Part shown: positions 33,733 through 45,451 of the stretch, in pieces
How positions within the stretch are numbered: position 1 is the stretch's first letter
Layout: the number at the start of each line of letters is the position of its first letter
Assembly (NCBI GenBank): GCA_019787685.1
Contig: JAHNUO010000002.1
Span: 2,604,001 to 2,668,000 of the forward strand
DNA: 64,000 bases
Origin: Chiua virens
Lineage: Eukaryota; Basidiomycota; Agaricomycetes; Boletales; Boletaceae
Reading direction: 5' to 3'
Position numbers and translations under genes: made by a program
The notes under the pieces: model-generated
Database searches by the model: none
Seen by the model: only the letters and a program-made list of their open reading frames with translations
Told to the model about the DNA's origin: nothing

Positions 33733-35506
33733 ATGGTAAGTCTAGACGTCTCAAGACCCCACTACTGCTGAATCTTTCATAGACGGTGTGTTCGTACTAT
33801 CTGCGCGGAGCATGCAAGTATGGTGATCGATGTCGAAATGAGCACCCAGGCGCCACAGGAAACTTTGGCAGTCGGTATTATTGTCAGCGAATTGTTTCAT
33901 CCTAGTGAGCTAACGTTGCCTGTCAGACCAAACTTGGTCCTCTAATAATAACAGAGTCGCTGTTCCATACGCGTGAGTCGCATTCGGCGAGTCGTCTGTT
34001 GTGGATCTTATTGTAGTTCCCAGAACCGAGACGATGACAGCCGACGTGACTCCTCTGAAGGAGAAACCATTATGGCCGCTTTCCTCCTATGGTCCTGCAA
34101 AGTTCGAGCCTGTTCTTATCAATGGACTAGATGAATCGCCAGAGGAATTGCACCTGAAGGCAGTCACTGCTATCAAAGCCGGAACGACAGAGGAATATGT
34201 GCGTGGTCTTTCACTTCATTTTACAGCCAACTAACACCTGTTCAGATTAAGTATGAGAGAGAGAAAACCACAACTGCAGATCAAGTGTACATGAACGCAC
34301 GAAACAACATCAAGCAGCTCTACGAACATGCCTTGAAGGCGAGTGCTCAGGCTCAAAGTGCCGGATCGACGACCAGTTCCTTAGCGTCTGCCCCGACGAC
34401 ATCCGCCCCGTCATCCTTTGGAACGAGTTCAGTGCCGTCTGCATTTGGCAAGCCAGCGTTTGGACAAGCAGCATTTGGTCATACCGGTTTGGGGGGGTCA
34501 CCAAGCGGCACTTCGGCTTTCGGGACAGGAACCCAGAGAACATCGGCCTTCGGGACCCCTACGCAACCTACTTCGGCATTCGGTCAAGCCAGTCAGCCCA
34601 CATCAGCGTTTGGTCAAACTGCCCCGACTACGTCTGCATTCGGTCAAACAAGTCAACCCAACCCTATTTTTGGCCAGCCCTCTGCATTTGGCGCCACAAG
34701 TCAACCCACCTCCGCGCTTGCACAACCTTCGACACAAACTTCGCCGACATTTGGGAAACCGTCACAACCAGCTCCAGTTTTTGGCCAGCCATCTCAACCA
34801 ACATCAGCATTTGGCCAACCTTCGCAATCCATATCCCCATTTGCGCAGCCTGCCCAACCCGTGTCAGCTTTTTCTCAGCCCTTCGCAACCCGTATCCCCA
34901 TTTGCGCAGCCTGCCCAACCCGCGTCAGCCTTTTCTCAGCCTTCGCAACCCGTGTCAGCTTTTGGGCAACCATCATTCGGACAGTCGTCCCTCATCAAAC
35001 CGGGATCTGGTGCATTTGGCGGCGCCGGCGCCGGCGGCTTCTCCGCGTTTGCATCCCAGCCGTCGTCTTTCACTCCAGCTGCTGCTGTAAGCGGTTCAGC
35101 TTCTGGCACTACGCCCGGTCAATCTGCGTTTGGGGTTGCGTTGTCTGAGCCGAAATCTGCGTTCGGAGCAAGCCAGCCATCTCCGCTCGGAGTTCCTCCG
35201 TTTAGCAACACTCTATCTGTGCCGATGGCCCAGGTGTCGCCAGCGTCTGCTGTTGGTGGTGGCAGTCCTTTTGCCACTTCGCCGATGACAGTCACACCTT
35301 CTAGTGAGAAGTCAGCCTCAGGTGCGCCGGACTTTACTAGCGCAAAATCAACAGCCAGGATGAAACCGGGTGCTGATCGCTACCTCGGGCTCTTTCCTCG
35401 TGATTACAATGAGATGATACCTGCCGATGTAAAGGCGGCGTTCGCGAGCGCGAGGTTTGAGTGGGGTAAAATTCCGGATTGGATACCTCCCGAAGAAGTG
35501 CGCTAG
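33733..35506 (+). CDS. NUP42: Nup42-like nucleoporin: CCCH zinc finger plus FG repeats, one apparent frameshift
   Basis: Nup42 sits on the cytoplasmic side of the pore, binds Gle1 and helps Dbp5-driven mRNA export. The first exon is just the ATG (33733-33735), followed by a 47-nt intron. Exon 2 (33783) then gives 'TVCSYYLRGACKYGDRCRNEH', a C-x8-C-x5-C-x3-H zinc finger (first 20 shown are within the motif). A helical segment follows ('ADQVYMNARNNIKQLYEHAL'). From about 34430 come some thirty FG-type repeats of the SAFGQ/PxFGQP kind, ending with the conserved C-terminus 'AAFASARFEWGKIP' and 'PPEEVR' that contacts Gle1 in this family. Near 34879-34881 there is one extra C relative to the neighbouring repeat unit, which breaks the frame. 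Both sides are otherwise open. Confidence 0.82.
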
Positions 35507-35852
35507 AGTAGAATACAGCACCTTATGTAAAGAGTAATCTGTATCGTATATTACTGCCAATCCCCGAAGTGAACTGTGTATCTTTAGTTTGAATCCGAGT
35601 CTTTCAAGCCCGTCGTCACTCCAACTTATGGCTAAGTGATACAAGAGGATAGCATCCCGATGAGGAAGTCAAGTTGATCTTATAAAAACTTGTCCAACCG
35701 CAGGTCACCGCGATCGATGACCCCAACGATTTGGTCGGCCACCGAGATCAGTCATCCCAAGTAGCCGACTCAATTGTCGGGAACTTTTCGATAAAAATCA
35801 TCGCCAATATCGACCCTGTTTTTAACGGCGATTACGGTTAAATAGCGTCCTC
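35507..35852. other. Intergenic, 346 bp
   Basis: 3' flank of NUP42 and promoter of the Arb1-like gene. No distinct element was recognised. Confidence 0.55.
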
Positions 35853-38174
35853 ATGTCTGCTCCAGAACCCACCGTTCCCAACACAATTGACACCGCTGCG
35901 CCAGACCCACCGTACTACAAGTTCCCTCCTTTTCCTGAACCACCACCGGGCGTGACAATCATGCCCTTCAAAGACTTCAAGGCCCGTGGTATCCAACTCT
36001 TTTCTGAGTCCAGGAAAGGGGACGATGTCGCCGATGAGGAGGACGCGGAGCTCGATGCGCTCGGTATCCCAACCGTCGAGCTTCGCGTCAAACACTCAAC
36101 GGATGAATGCAAGAGTAGCTCGCGGAAGAAACGCAAGAAGAAGAAAACCACGGTTGTAGAGGCCGTCCCCGTCAAAAAGCTACAGTGGTACGAGGAGTGG
36201 GAAGAAGGTGAAGATCTGAGGGTGACCAAAGTGCGATACGATTCGTAAGTCGTGTCCACTGCGTCCACCTGCGTGTATGACGAACATGTCGCGTTGATCA
36301 GGAACACGTCGCCTGTCGATCGATTTTACCAGGCAGCGTTCGATTTTCGAACTGGTAGACCATGGCCACCTATCGCGCTTGGTTTGAATAATCTTTGGGA
36401 TCAGGTATGGAGTTCGATGCGTATTCGATGTCGTAATGTTCTAAATAATTTAACGCAAGTTCCGATCGTTCACTGGATTACTTATCAGTCCTTCTGTATT
36501 CCGCAAGGCCAGTGGGAGGAAAGAGGCTCGTGCCGAATCCCCCGATTTCGAATCCGATGATCAAGACGATCTCGATACTAACGGAGACTCACGACCTTCG
36601 AAACGCCAGCGATCGGGTGAAGGGCTCGATGATGATGATGAGAGTCTGGTTGATGACCCTCATAAATTAGACGAAGATTCGAGGGAAGAAAAGGTCATTA
36701 ACTTCCTTAGTGACCCAGAAAAAGCGGCTCGAATCTTCTTCTCTTCTTTCATGCGCGAACGTGGTCTCATCTGGTATGTCTCCATTCCCTGTGATTGCAC
36801 GGCGTTGTGATCGACATTTTTTTTCCGTTGTCAAGGACGGAACGTCACTTGCACAATGCACCTCGCCTTATCGCATTTTTCCTTGCTTTTGTGTTGCGTA
36901 ACCGCGTCCTTCCCGAACCCGCATACCAACGCGGTTTGAAGAAGGCCTTGGAGATCATCGAATGGGCCAAGAAAGAACTCCCGTTGACACACACGGTCGG
37001 ACAATCTATTCCTGACGCTTTCAACAACGCATGCAGGGAATTCTTTGGACGAAAGGGAGGAATCAACTGGACGGTCGCAAATCCAACAACTACCACGACA
37101 ATGAATGTCGCAACAGACCGAGAAGGCAAGGAAACGTCACCATCCTTGAACCATTTTCTCATCCATGTTTCAGATACCACTATCACTGTGACTGACATCA
37201 CCAGCGGTGTCAAGACAAACCTCGCACTTCCTACAGATGCTGAGATGATACTCAAAGAGGTGATCGAGGACAATACCGATATGGATGTTTCCATCAACAC
37301 GTCTTCCACGCTTACGTCTCCAGTGAGTGAGGCTCCCACTGCCGGTGGTTGGGCTGCGGGCGGATGGGGAAACGTACAGAACGACGGAGGCGGCAACGCG
37401 ACATCATGGGATCAGAATGCATGGGCGCAAGGTGAATCTTGGGGAACTTGGAGTGAACAACCTCAGGAGGGCCAAGGAACGAACGGCGAGACTACAGGCG
37501 GCGGGTCTGACACCAAGTGGGCTGACTCTAAACCTTCCTGGATGGTGGATCCATCATCGCTGCTCCCTCTGCTAGGACCGAGTGCCTTCCCACTGACGCA
37601 CACCACGGGCATCGTGGAGTGTTCGACGCGTCGTGTTTCTGCGATCCACTTTCCTCCCAATCATCCGAAAGGCGTACCCTTGGCTTCTTCTGATGACCGT
37701 CACCGGGAAACGACAACGGAGTCCCACAAGGACCTGCACTGGGTACCTTCAGCGAGCGCCGTCGAGGAAGAGCTTGACGCACGTTTTGCGAAAGTCGTAC
37801 TGGAACCATGGGGTTGCATAGCGGGGGACATATCGGAACCGGAAATATGGTGCACATCTCGTGGACCTGTGATCGACCCCAAGAATCCGCCCGCCGAGAC
37901 CACAGAGATTGTAAGCCGTAAACCCCACAACCCTCTCACAGACATTATCACGCTTCTCGTGGAACCGTCTTTTGCTGAGACGCTTGGGCTCGTGCCGGGT
38001 CTTGGACTTGGGGCCATGTGGATTGAGATCGTCAGGCAGAAGAACATTGGCGGGGCAGGTGCTTCTGTGGGAGACGCGCAAGTGGATGAGAATACCCGGG
38101 GTAGGTTCTGGTATCATGAAGACGTGACAGGGATTTTCCCAAGCTTCTATACCCCTGGAGAGCAGAAGGAATAG
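35853..38174 (+). CDS. Conserved fungal protein, possibly Arb1-like (Argonaute siRNA chaperone subunit)
   Basis: Start ATG 35853 ('MSAPEPTVPNTIDTAAP'). The order of features is: a Pro-rich start ('PPYYKFPPFPEPPPG'), a short Lys run (about 36125-36150), 'WYEEWEEGEDLRVTKVRYDS' and 'SPVDRFYQAAFDFRTGRPWP'. A highly acidic segment follows ('GLDDDDESLVDD', about 36625), then 'LIAFFLAFVLRNRVLPEPAY', 'IPDAFNNACREFFG', a G/W/N-rich stretch (37340-37500) and a long conserved C-terminus. The block pairing an N-terminal charged motif with a helical region and a 'PxxFNxAC..FFG' motif resembles the Arb1 family that works with Argonaute in fission yeast. I rate that assignment as inference only. No enzymatic motif is visible. 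Confidence 0.6.
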
Positions 38175-38310
38175 ACAAACCCAAATCGCATCGTTCGAGA
38201 AGCTGGTGTGTAATATGTCACGGATGGAGCATAGAGGCTAATTACGGTGTGGTATGAATCTACATGGATCTACATACAATCATGGAGTATCGAGTTATCA
38301 ATGTTTTGGA

Positions 38311-38931
38311 TCAATACCCTTGAGAAATGAGATATTCTGCGAGTCGTTCGACGAGTGCCAGCGCAGTCATCGAGTCAGCGATGGAAATGTACTCTGCAAC
38401 GATCACGCTCTGTCCTGTTTTCTTGACGACGCAGCCGCCTCCATCCTGGCACAGAGGTCAGCCATCACCTCAAGGTGGCCATCAAGAGAACCTCACCTTG
38501 CGTTTCGCAAGTATCATATCAAGGCACCCCATCGTCGTCGAATACCGTCTCCCACCAACGAGAATCTCGCGTGCGGGACACGTTCCAAACCCGTCCATGA
38601 TCGCACGGCGCTCTTCCTCGGCCATCTAATTAAGCGGACCTCCATATCAGCCATACCAACCAAAGAGGGGAAAAGAAAGGCATATGGATGATGAATGCAC
38701 ACGTTACAACCAGCCGACTCGGCCCAGATTTCGCCGTCTTGCCCGACGATAGCGGCTTGTGTGATTTTGCCTGATCGGAGGAGGCCGACGTCGAGGATAT
38801 CTAGAGCGTATCCGTTATCGGTGTACGTCGTCAGTGGGGCCGCACGGCGCGGGGAAGCGATCAGCGATCAGCAGGACCGTCTCCTGATCGGAGCGTTATC
38901 GATGGATACGAGACTCACCCTTCCAAGACAT
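38311..38931 (-). CDS. Profilin
   Basis: Profilin binds monomeric actin, poly-proline and phosphoinositides and promotes filament assembly. The first exon is 'MSWK', and after an intron the frame continues 'DILDVGLLRSGKITQAAIVG' and 'QDGEIWAESAG', the classic profilin N-terminus (the MSW start is diagnostic). Downstream exons read 'MAEEERRAIMDGFG', 'GRRYSTTMGCLDMILAKRK', 'CQDGGGCVVKKTGQSVIVAE' and the terminal helix 'ALALVERLAEYLISQGY'. The stop is at 38311-38313. Length and fold order fit a profilin. One loop ('YSTTMGCLDM') is unusual, but the poly-Pro-binding ends (MSW and the final YLISQGY) are present. Confidence 0.88.
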
Positions 38932-39229
38932 GATGAACCAGAGGGGAAGCGATCAAAATCGATGAGGTCAAATTGCCGAAGTGAGGAAAAGCTCGAACGA
39001 TCGAACGATCAAGCGCTGGAGAGCGACGGTGTTTTTTGACGTTTCATTATTGCGAATGAAGTCTTCTAATGCCTCGACGTTTGAATTGTCAAAGTCTACT
39101 AGTAGGCCGGGACGCAATGAGTCTTCAACGCAGAAATCATTCACAATCGTTGGCAGAGGCTATCCAACGAGCATACATGTGACCAGCAGTACAGTACGAG
39201 CTTCTACCCGTGAAAACCCAGAGGTTCTC

Positions 39230-40220
39230 ACTGGCAGGCACTGCCAAAGGCAGAAGCACAGAAAAAGTCTCCACGAAGGAGACGAGAATCCAAAAATTGT
39301 GTAAAATGACCAGTCCGAGGGAGTCTGAATCGAGTTTCACGCCCGAAAGCGCGAGCCACGAATCGCGCTCAAAGACGAACGAGCACGCTATAGATCAAAC
39401 CAACCTTCTCGTTTCCATGGAGCATGGGCAAAGCGTAGGCGTCCTTGCCCACAACTCCGGCTACGAAAGCCATACTTGTCACGGCGGGCACCACTACGTG
39501 TCAGCTGCCCCCACGACTGTCTAGCGTGATGTGGTTTCAAGTAGAAGTACGCAGTGATGGGGTAGTATGCGGTAAGATTGTAAGGTACATTCTTAGTCTC
39601 GCTGGCTGGGTTGGGTGTACGCCCGGGTTGCGTACGTGGCAAGTACGCCACCCGGCCTGTGCGGCTAAGCATGCAGGTTATGTGCACTCTGGTTGGGTTG
39701 AATAGATACCGTAGTCCTGCCATCCAACTTTGGTAACGAGGTTAGTGGTCTGCGATGGTTTGGCAGGTTAGAGGTCAAGCGTGTGGCTCGACATTGTCTT
39801 TTTCAACCCTGTGTTAGCGAAGCTGGTAATGATGGGGTCGAGACGCCCAGTAGTATGTAGACATCGATTGTGGTAAACCTGCCTATCTTCATGGAGGCGA
39901 GCGTCCGTGACAAGGCGTCCAAGAGAGGAGACACGTTGGAGGAAAAAGGTGGAAGATCCGAAGCGGTTCGTCTGATCCCCGCGGCACCTTTCCAAGCCAT
40001 GGCACCTCTGCGCCTCGCCTGCTCGCAGAGGGTCTTGGGACAAAGAGGGCCAGCCACTTTTTCTGGTGTGCCACTTAGTTGATGACAACTGGGCCCTGGG
40101 ACGGTCAGGCTCGGACCTTGGCCCGCTCACGAAGTTGGATGGAGACCATCTTGCGCGAGGTGAGCATCGTGGCCGTCGAACTGGTCAGGTTGGAAGAGTC
40201 AAGTGGCGTCTGAGACTGCG
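39230..40220 (+). repeat. Diverged tandem repeat, unit 1
   Basis: It shares with unit 2 'gaccagtccgag' and 'gtctgaatcgagtttcacg' at the left, then 'tgatccccgcg', 'gcctcgcct' and 'gagggtcttggg' at the right. The right end shares 'cccgctcacgaa', a G/T-rich spacer and 'ggtgagcatcg', then 'gctggtcaagttg'-like sequence. Order is conserved, while spacing differs. Confidence 0.55.
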
Positions 40221-40639
40221 GGTCATTCGTAACCAAACGAATTCACACGCAAATTTCGACGGCTGCCTTGCGGATGACATGCACATGTCAGTCTGCAACG
40301 ACCAGAACAAATTCGACTTTGATACCACTGGCGTCATCAATTAGGCTTGAAATTCCTTGCACAAAGAGGGACGACTAGCGGGAACACCTACTATGACATA
40401 TTACTACTACTTAGATGAAAGCACCTTCAGAGCAGAAGCCGCGACCATCGTGACTCTGTAAACGAGAATGCATCAGTCCTTCCAACAAACATGAGACCGA
40501 TCCCTTCGGAATCATCGTCACTTTTCTAGAAAGCAACGACAAATTCAGTACTCTTGCAAACGGGAGAAACACGACCTCACCTCACTGTATGTGACAACAT
40601 CCCCTATGAAGCCTATCGGCAGTCAAAAGTTGAAACATG

Positions 40640-41375
40640 GACATCCTCCACGAAGGAAGCAAAAAGAACAACCAAAAATTGGAATTGACCAGTCCGAGAA
40701 TAGTCTGAATCGAGTTTCACGTTCGCAAAGAACGTGCGCCGCAAAGTGCACTAAAGGACGAGTGAAAAAGGCGACAACCACAGTCTCGTTCCCCTTGAGT
40801 CCTTGTCGTGCTGGATGAATCTACCCCCAGGAGAAAGCCAGTCCCCGAAGTTCTATGGTCATTGCAATGGAACCTGAGGCTGGCAAAATGATATATACCC
40901 AAGCCAAATCCCAAGCGATGACTACTTCCTGGGACATCTTCCCAGAAGTCTATTGGTCACCGTTAGAAATTGAAGGTGGCAAATTGATACCTGCCCACAG
41001 CCAACTTCCAAGCAATAACCACTTCTGGGTTTGCTTGCTTGTACAGGGTAGTCATCCCACGATCAAGGCGTTCCACGACGGAACGCTTGGGGTGATAACA
41101 GTGGTTGCCTAGACGGTCACTCGCCCGATCCCCGCGACACCTTTCAAAGCCATGTCTCTCTGTACCTCGCCTCGTGGAGGGTCTTGGGTCGGTGAGAGAC
41201 GGCCGCTTCTCTGGTATGCCGCTCAGCTGATTACAGCTGGGCTCTGCAAGAGCCGATCGAGGGGGATTTAAATGCTCAGACCTTAACCCGCTCACGAAAT
41301 TGGACGCGGAGGCGTCCTATACGTGGTGAGCATCGCAGCCTTCGAGCTGGTCAAGTTGAAGTGCATGTGCATGCG
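40640..41375 (+). repeat. Diverged tandem repeat, unit 2
   Basis: Shorter counterpart of unit 1 with the same block order. The matching blocks are at about 40685-40720 and 41115-41370. Confidence 0.55.
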
Positions 41376-41533
41376 GGTACTGCAATTTAAACTCCCTCCC
41401 AAACATTTCACACGGTTACACACACCGCGAGATCATCCAAGATAATGAGTGTCATACATAAAGCAAGGTTGATAATGTGGAAAGGAGTACTCTGTACAAA
41501 AGCACCTTGGTGGTGTAACCAAGCGTTCAACGT

Positions 41534-43136
41534 TCAGGCGCGTCCTACTCGTCTCTTTTTCCTATTCCGTCCCCTCACCTCTAAATCACTTTCCTCGTAC
41601 TCGTCCGATTTAGCTTCAGGTTCCTCTTCTGAAGTCGGGGATTCCGAAACTGGCTTGGTAGCTCTCTTTCCTCGTCTTGCCCGTTCGGAGATGTCAGCTT
41701 TAGTCAGCTTCGAGGTAGGACGGGCGCGCGATTCTTCCCGGACATGGCTTCTTGTCCTGGGACGTGAAGTGGTTGAGGCCTCGGAGTCTGAGGCGAGATG
41801 AATGTGACTCTGTGAGAGTAACGTGCGAGAAATTGACTTGGGTTTAGCTGTTATTGTCCTTGATTTGGCGGAAGCTGTGGTCGTGGCGTTGGAACGAGAA
41901 ACGGGGAGGGATGGACTTGTAAAAGAACTAGATGTGGGACGAGCGCGGGAGATGGGTCGAGACTTTGCCTTGACCTTTGGCTTGGATGAGGTATTTGGTT
42001 CATCAACCACCATGTCTGAGCCTTTGTGGCCCTGTGTCGCACTGCCACCCTTGATTTCGACACCGCGATCTGCTACGCTTTCCGCGTCGGCCTCATTCTC
42101 GGAACCGGAGGCTTCCTTTAGTGATTTCCGAGGGCGTTTCCGCGCTGAGCGAGATATTACAACGGAAGCACGGGATCGGGTGGGAGAAGGCTCGGATTTG
42201 CGCGCCGAGGGCGTTCCGACGTTGCGCGATGGTGGGGGACGAGAATCAGGGGGTGGAAGTCGGTCGCGTATTCCATGGCAATTCAATTTGAGACAGGATG
42301 TCAGCTTGTCGTCGTGGATGGTTGAGTCCGCTCGGAATCGAGCGCGTCTGATGTCTACCTATTGATAGCACGCGTCAGGTTCGGGTAAATAGGAGGCATA
42401 TTAGTGAGGATAGACTTACTGTATGCCTCCCTTCGTAACACCACCCGTCTGGTGGACCTTCACTTCCGTCTCCCGAGGCAGTCTGCCCGCAGCAGCCCCA
42501 GAGAGTTTCGTAGCCACCCCCGGAGATTCGCGACACCAAAGCACTCTCGTCGTCATGTGGCACACGGCAAGCTTTATCTTTATCTTCATTTTCTATGTCA
42601 TAGAAGTCATTGTGACACCGCACACAATGGAGCAAAGGGGGCGGCGTAAGGGTCGAGAAGAAAGTAGTCAGCTTGGCGACTGATGTTGGAGATGGTGGTC
42701 TCGGTGTGACGTCAGGAGGCGATCCGAGTGCTAACACGGAGGCAGATGGCAGAGGAGTCTGCGGGCGTAGGTGTGAAAGAGTGTAAGCATGCAGTGTCTT
42801 GGCTGGTATGGTCAGCATCAAGTCGTAGAGGGCCGTTGTTTCGTCTGGGCCCGTGGAAGAGGGTGATGGTGTCACTGGGGGTGGCTGCACGGGGGAGTGA
42901 ACATAAATCGCTCCTTGGGCGACATTGTCTGTCGCTAGGTCAGAATCCTTGAGGCTCAAGTCCGTGGTGCTCCCAGCCAGCACGCCACGGAGGGAAGTTG
43001 AGAATCGGAGAGGTGAGTAGCGAGAAACTGAGGCGATAGAGGGTGTGGGTGTGGGAAGACGAGTGTTTTTGTCATTCGTCTTTGGGTCCGGGGTATCGTC
43101 GAGTGTAGATTTGCGGGCAAAAAGTCCGAATACCAT
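41534..43136 (-). CDS. Unknown protein with a conserved Cys/His-rich module and a basic, disordered C-terminus
   Basis: Start ATG 43136 ('MVFGLFARKS'); a TATA box lies about 75 bp upstream. After a Ser/Pro/Thr-rich region a Cys/His-rich block appears (about 42430-42630): 'HCVRCHNDFYDIENED', 'ACRVPHDDES', 'LWGCCG' and 'WCYEGRHTV'. That is C-x2-C, C-x3-H, C-C and C-x4-H pairs that could bind two zinc ions. An intron at about 42365-42420 joins this to a second exon that is low complexity and rich in R, S and T, with 'RKRPRK' and C-terminal 'GRNRKKRRVGRA' runs that look like nuclear localisation signals. I do not recognise a named family. A nuclear zinc-binding protein is inferred. Confidence 0.6.
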
Positions 43137-43841
43137 GGAGTAATGCGAACTAGGAAAAGAAATAAGTAGATGTAAAAGAGAGAGATGGGTGTAGAGAATG
43201 AATGGATCTTTATATCTGCGAGTGATGAAAGAGACCAAGTCAGCCTCGTGGATATCACGATGCCAAACACGCTCAAGCTGCGCCGCGATCGCATTTGAAA
43301 ACATCCTATGGCCCTCACTCTATCAACCACAACGATGACCGGACGTACAGCCCCATCGTTATTATTCACTCGACAATGTTTATGTGTCCGAAGAAATCAC
43401 AATCGAGGTGACCCGAAAACTCAAGAAACATGGCGATGTGCGCTGTGTACCCACGAGGTATTCGTGTGAGCGGTGCGGCAAGGAACTGTGATCAGGGCCA
43501 CGGGCTCCATACAACGTGGGGTTGCATCATCCGGAGCACGAGGACGCACAGCGTTGCCGAGCCTCTCCACGACGGCAGGCATATTAATTGACACGCCCAT
43601 TATAAGAAATTGACCGGGAGAGACTGGAAATACCTGGATACATGACCAGGGATATAGAATGCATAGCTAGCACAATGCATACTACAGGATATAATATCGA
43701 TATCGTGGCGGTTGTTTGTCAAAGGCTTCCTGTTTCAACACGACCAAATAGCACATAACAACGTCGGACGTTACGTGCCTTGGACCATAATTGACTTCTC
43801 ATATAATTAAAGTCCCTCGGGCTCAACTTCACAATAGCGAC
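43137..43841. other. Intergenic, 705 bp between divergent genes
   Basis: Shared upstream region of the Cys/His-rich gene and CHS5. It contains the minus-strand TATA box at 43208-43215. No other gene was recognised. Confidence 0.55.
43208..43215 (-). promoter_or_regulatory. TATA box of the Cys/His-rich gene
   Basis: ATATAAAG on the minus strand, about 75 bp upstream of ATG 43136. Confidence 0.55.
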
Positions 43842-45451
43842 ATGGCGAGGTCACAAGACAGTTTTACCTTCACCGTCGGAAAGCTTGGTACGTTTTTTTT
43901 CCCTCGGCGAGACAAACCGAGCTTAAACGTCGACTGCGCACTGCATAGATGCGGGCATGGCGGTATGATGCACCGTATCCTATCCGCGTGATAGATCCAC
44001 TTATCTTCTGATTTCAGATACTTTTGGGTGAACGCGCTCATCTTATTGAATTCCCATCGGTTCTATTGCCACCCGGCGTCGCGACGGGTTCCATAGTCAA
44101 TATCGCGGTCCACCAGAACATCGCAGAGGAACAGAAGCGCGACCAAGAATTTTGGGGGATACAACGCGATATCCTGGAGACCTTCGGGCGCGCTTCTCCA
44201 GAACCTCCTCAGCTCGAAGTGCTGTGCCTTCAGCTTTGTTTCAGACACTTCCTCACACATTTGGCAGGTCCGCAACGTTACGCAAACGTCGGTAACACTG
44301 GAATGGCCCTCTTTGAAGCTTGCCACTACAAAATTACGCTCTCTTGATATACACAAAAACTCGCAGCGGCTCGCCTCGATACCCAACGCCCTGACCACCA
44401 CATCCACGAAACTGTCTGGACTTTCCGTCGATACCACCTACACCTTCCAACTAGTTTTGCGCACAACCGCGGGGACTTTCCATTCTAACCTCATCCGCCT
44501 CCGTACCCACACTATTGCAGAGACGAGCGGCATCTCGGTATGCTTCGGGACTGTAGCTGACGAAGCCCTTTTGCAGGACGCCAAGGCTGCGCTGAGAGAG
44601 ATGAAAGCGAAGTGGAACGACAAAATCCAGATCGATACCACTCATTTCGTGTGTACCACACCGGCTATGACACCTACAGGTGCCAATGCTAGCGGTACTA
44701 ATGTCACCGGCGGACCAGGTGTGGAGTACCAGCGAGCTCTTCAGCTCAGCATCCCAGTCGTTCAGCCACAGTGGATATTAGCGTGCTTAATGGAAAAAAA
44801 GTGGGTTGTTACGCTGTCGATCTCATATATGCTCGCCCCTGACTCCTTGGTGATTACAGAATGGTCCCCATTGCTGGGTTTTACCTTGGGGTTGCGACAC
44901 CCTCAGTTTACCAGGCTCAACGGCCACAGTCAATGTCTCACGCATCTCTACCTTCGGCCAACAGCGCCAGCGCGCACAAAACCGCACCAAATCGTGCTTC
45001 AATGCCCGCCGTTCCGCGTAATACCACTGGAAGTCCCCCTACAATTACCAAAAAACCCATCGAGCCCACTCCTGAAGAAGAGCCAGATGAAGGGGCAAAC
45101 TTGGAGAGAGCCGCACCGAAGAAGTCGATTCCCGGGATGGAAACGCGCCACAAAAGCAATGGCACGATGGATCGCAACTTCCGGTTCCCACCCTCTCCAC
45201 CTTCCTCTGGCTCGGTTGTGCCGCAATCTCCCCCAGCGGCTTCCCCGCCTTCGTCGCCGCCCCTTGCTCCTAAAGGGACCGAACACCCAGCCGCTGCGCC
45301 AGCCATTGAACAGGGCACCGCTGTGACAATTATCACACCATCCAGCGTTGAGGTACCTCCGCCGCCACCGATTGAGAAGGAAAGCAGGAGGGTCTTTGTG
45401 GATGATGATATCGAGGAGGAGGTTGGACCCACGGTGGAGATCGACTTGTGA
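43842..45451 (+). CDS. CHS5: Chs5, exomer scaffold (FN3-BRCT)
   Basis: Chs5 is the Arf1-binding core of exomer, which carries chitin synthase and other cargo from the trans-Golgi to the plasma membrane. Exon 1 (43842-43887) is 'MARSQDSFTFTVGKL'. A 14-nt microexon (43949-43962) supplies 'DAGMA', and exon 3 from 44018 continues 'ILLGERAHLIEFPSVLLPPG', the N-terminal dimerisation hairpin. The FN3 domain begins 'VRNVTQTSVTLEWP' after an intron at 44212-44268. The BRCT domain covers 'ISVCFGTVADEALLQDAK' to 'LQLSIPVVQPQWILACLME', and an intron near 44801-44863 precedes 'MVPIAGFYLG'. The C-terminus is Pro-rich and acidic ('VFVDDDIEEEV'), as in other Chs5 proteins. All splice phases fit. Confidence 0.92.

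Larger units (their letters stand above)
38932..41533. other. 2.6 kb gene-poor region with a degenerate duplication
   Basis: No coding gene was recognised. Two pairs of similar segments are present in the same order: 39230-39420 with 40640-40800, and 39890-40220 with 41110-41370. They look like a diverged tandem duplication of a non-coding or decayed element. Confidence 0.5.

Noticed and set aside
41823..42365. 180-codon plus-strand frame opposite the Cys/His-rich gene
   Set aside because: The sense strand carries the spliced gene with matching intron phases; the frame mirrors low-complexity R/S-rich sequence.
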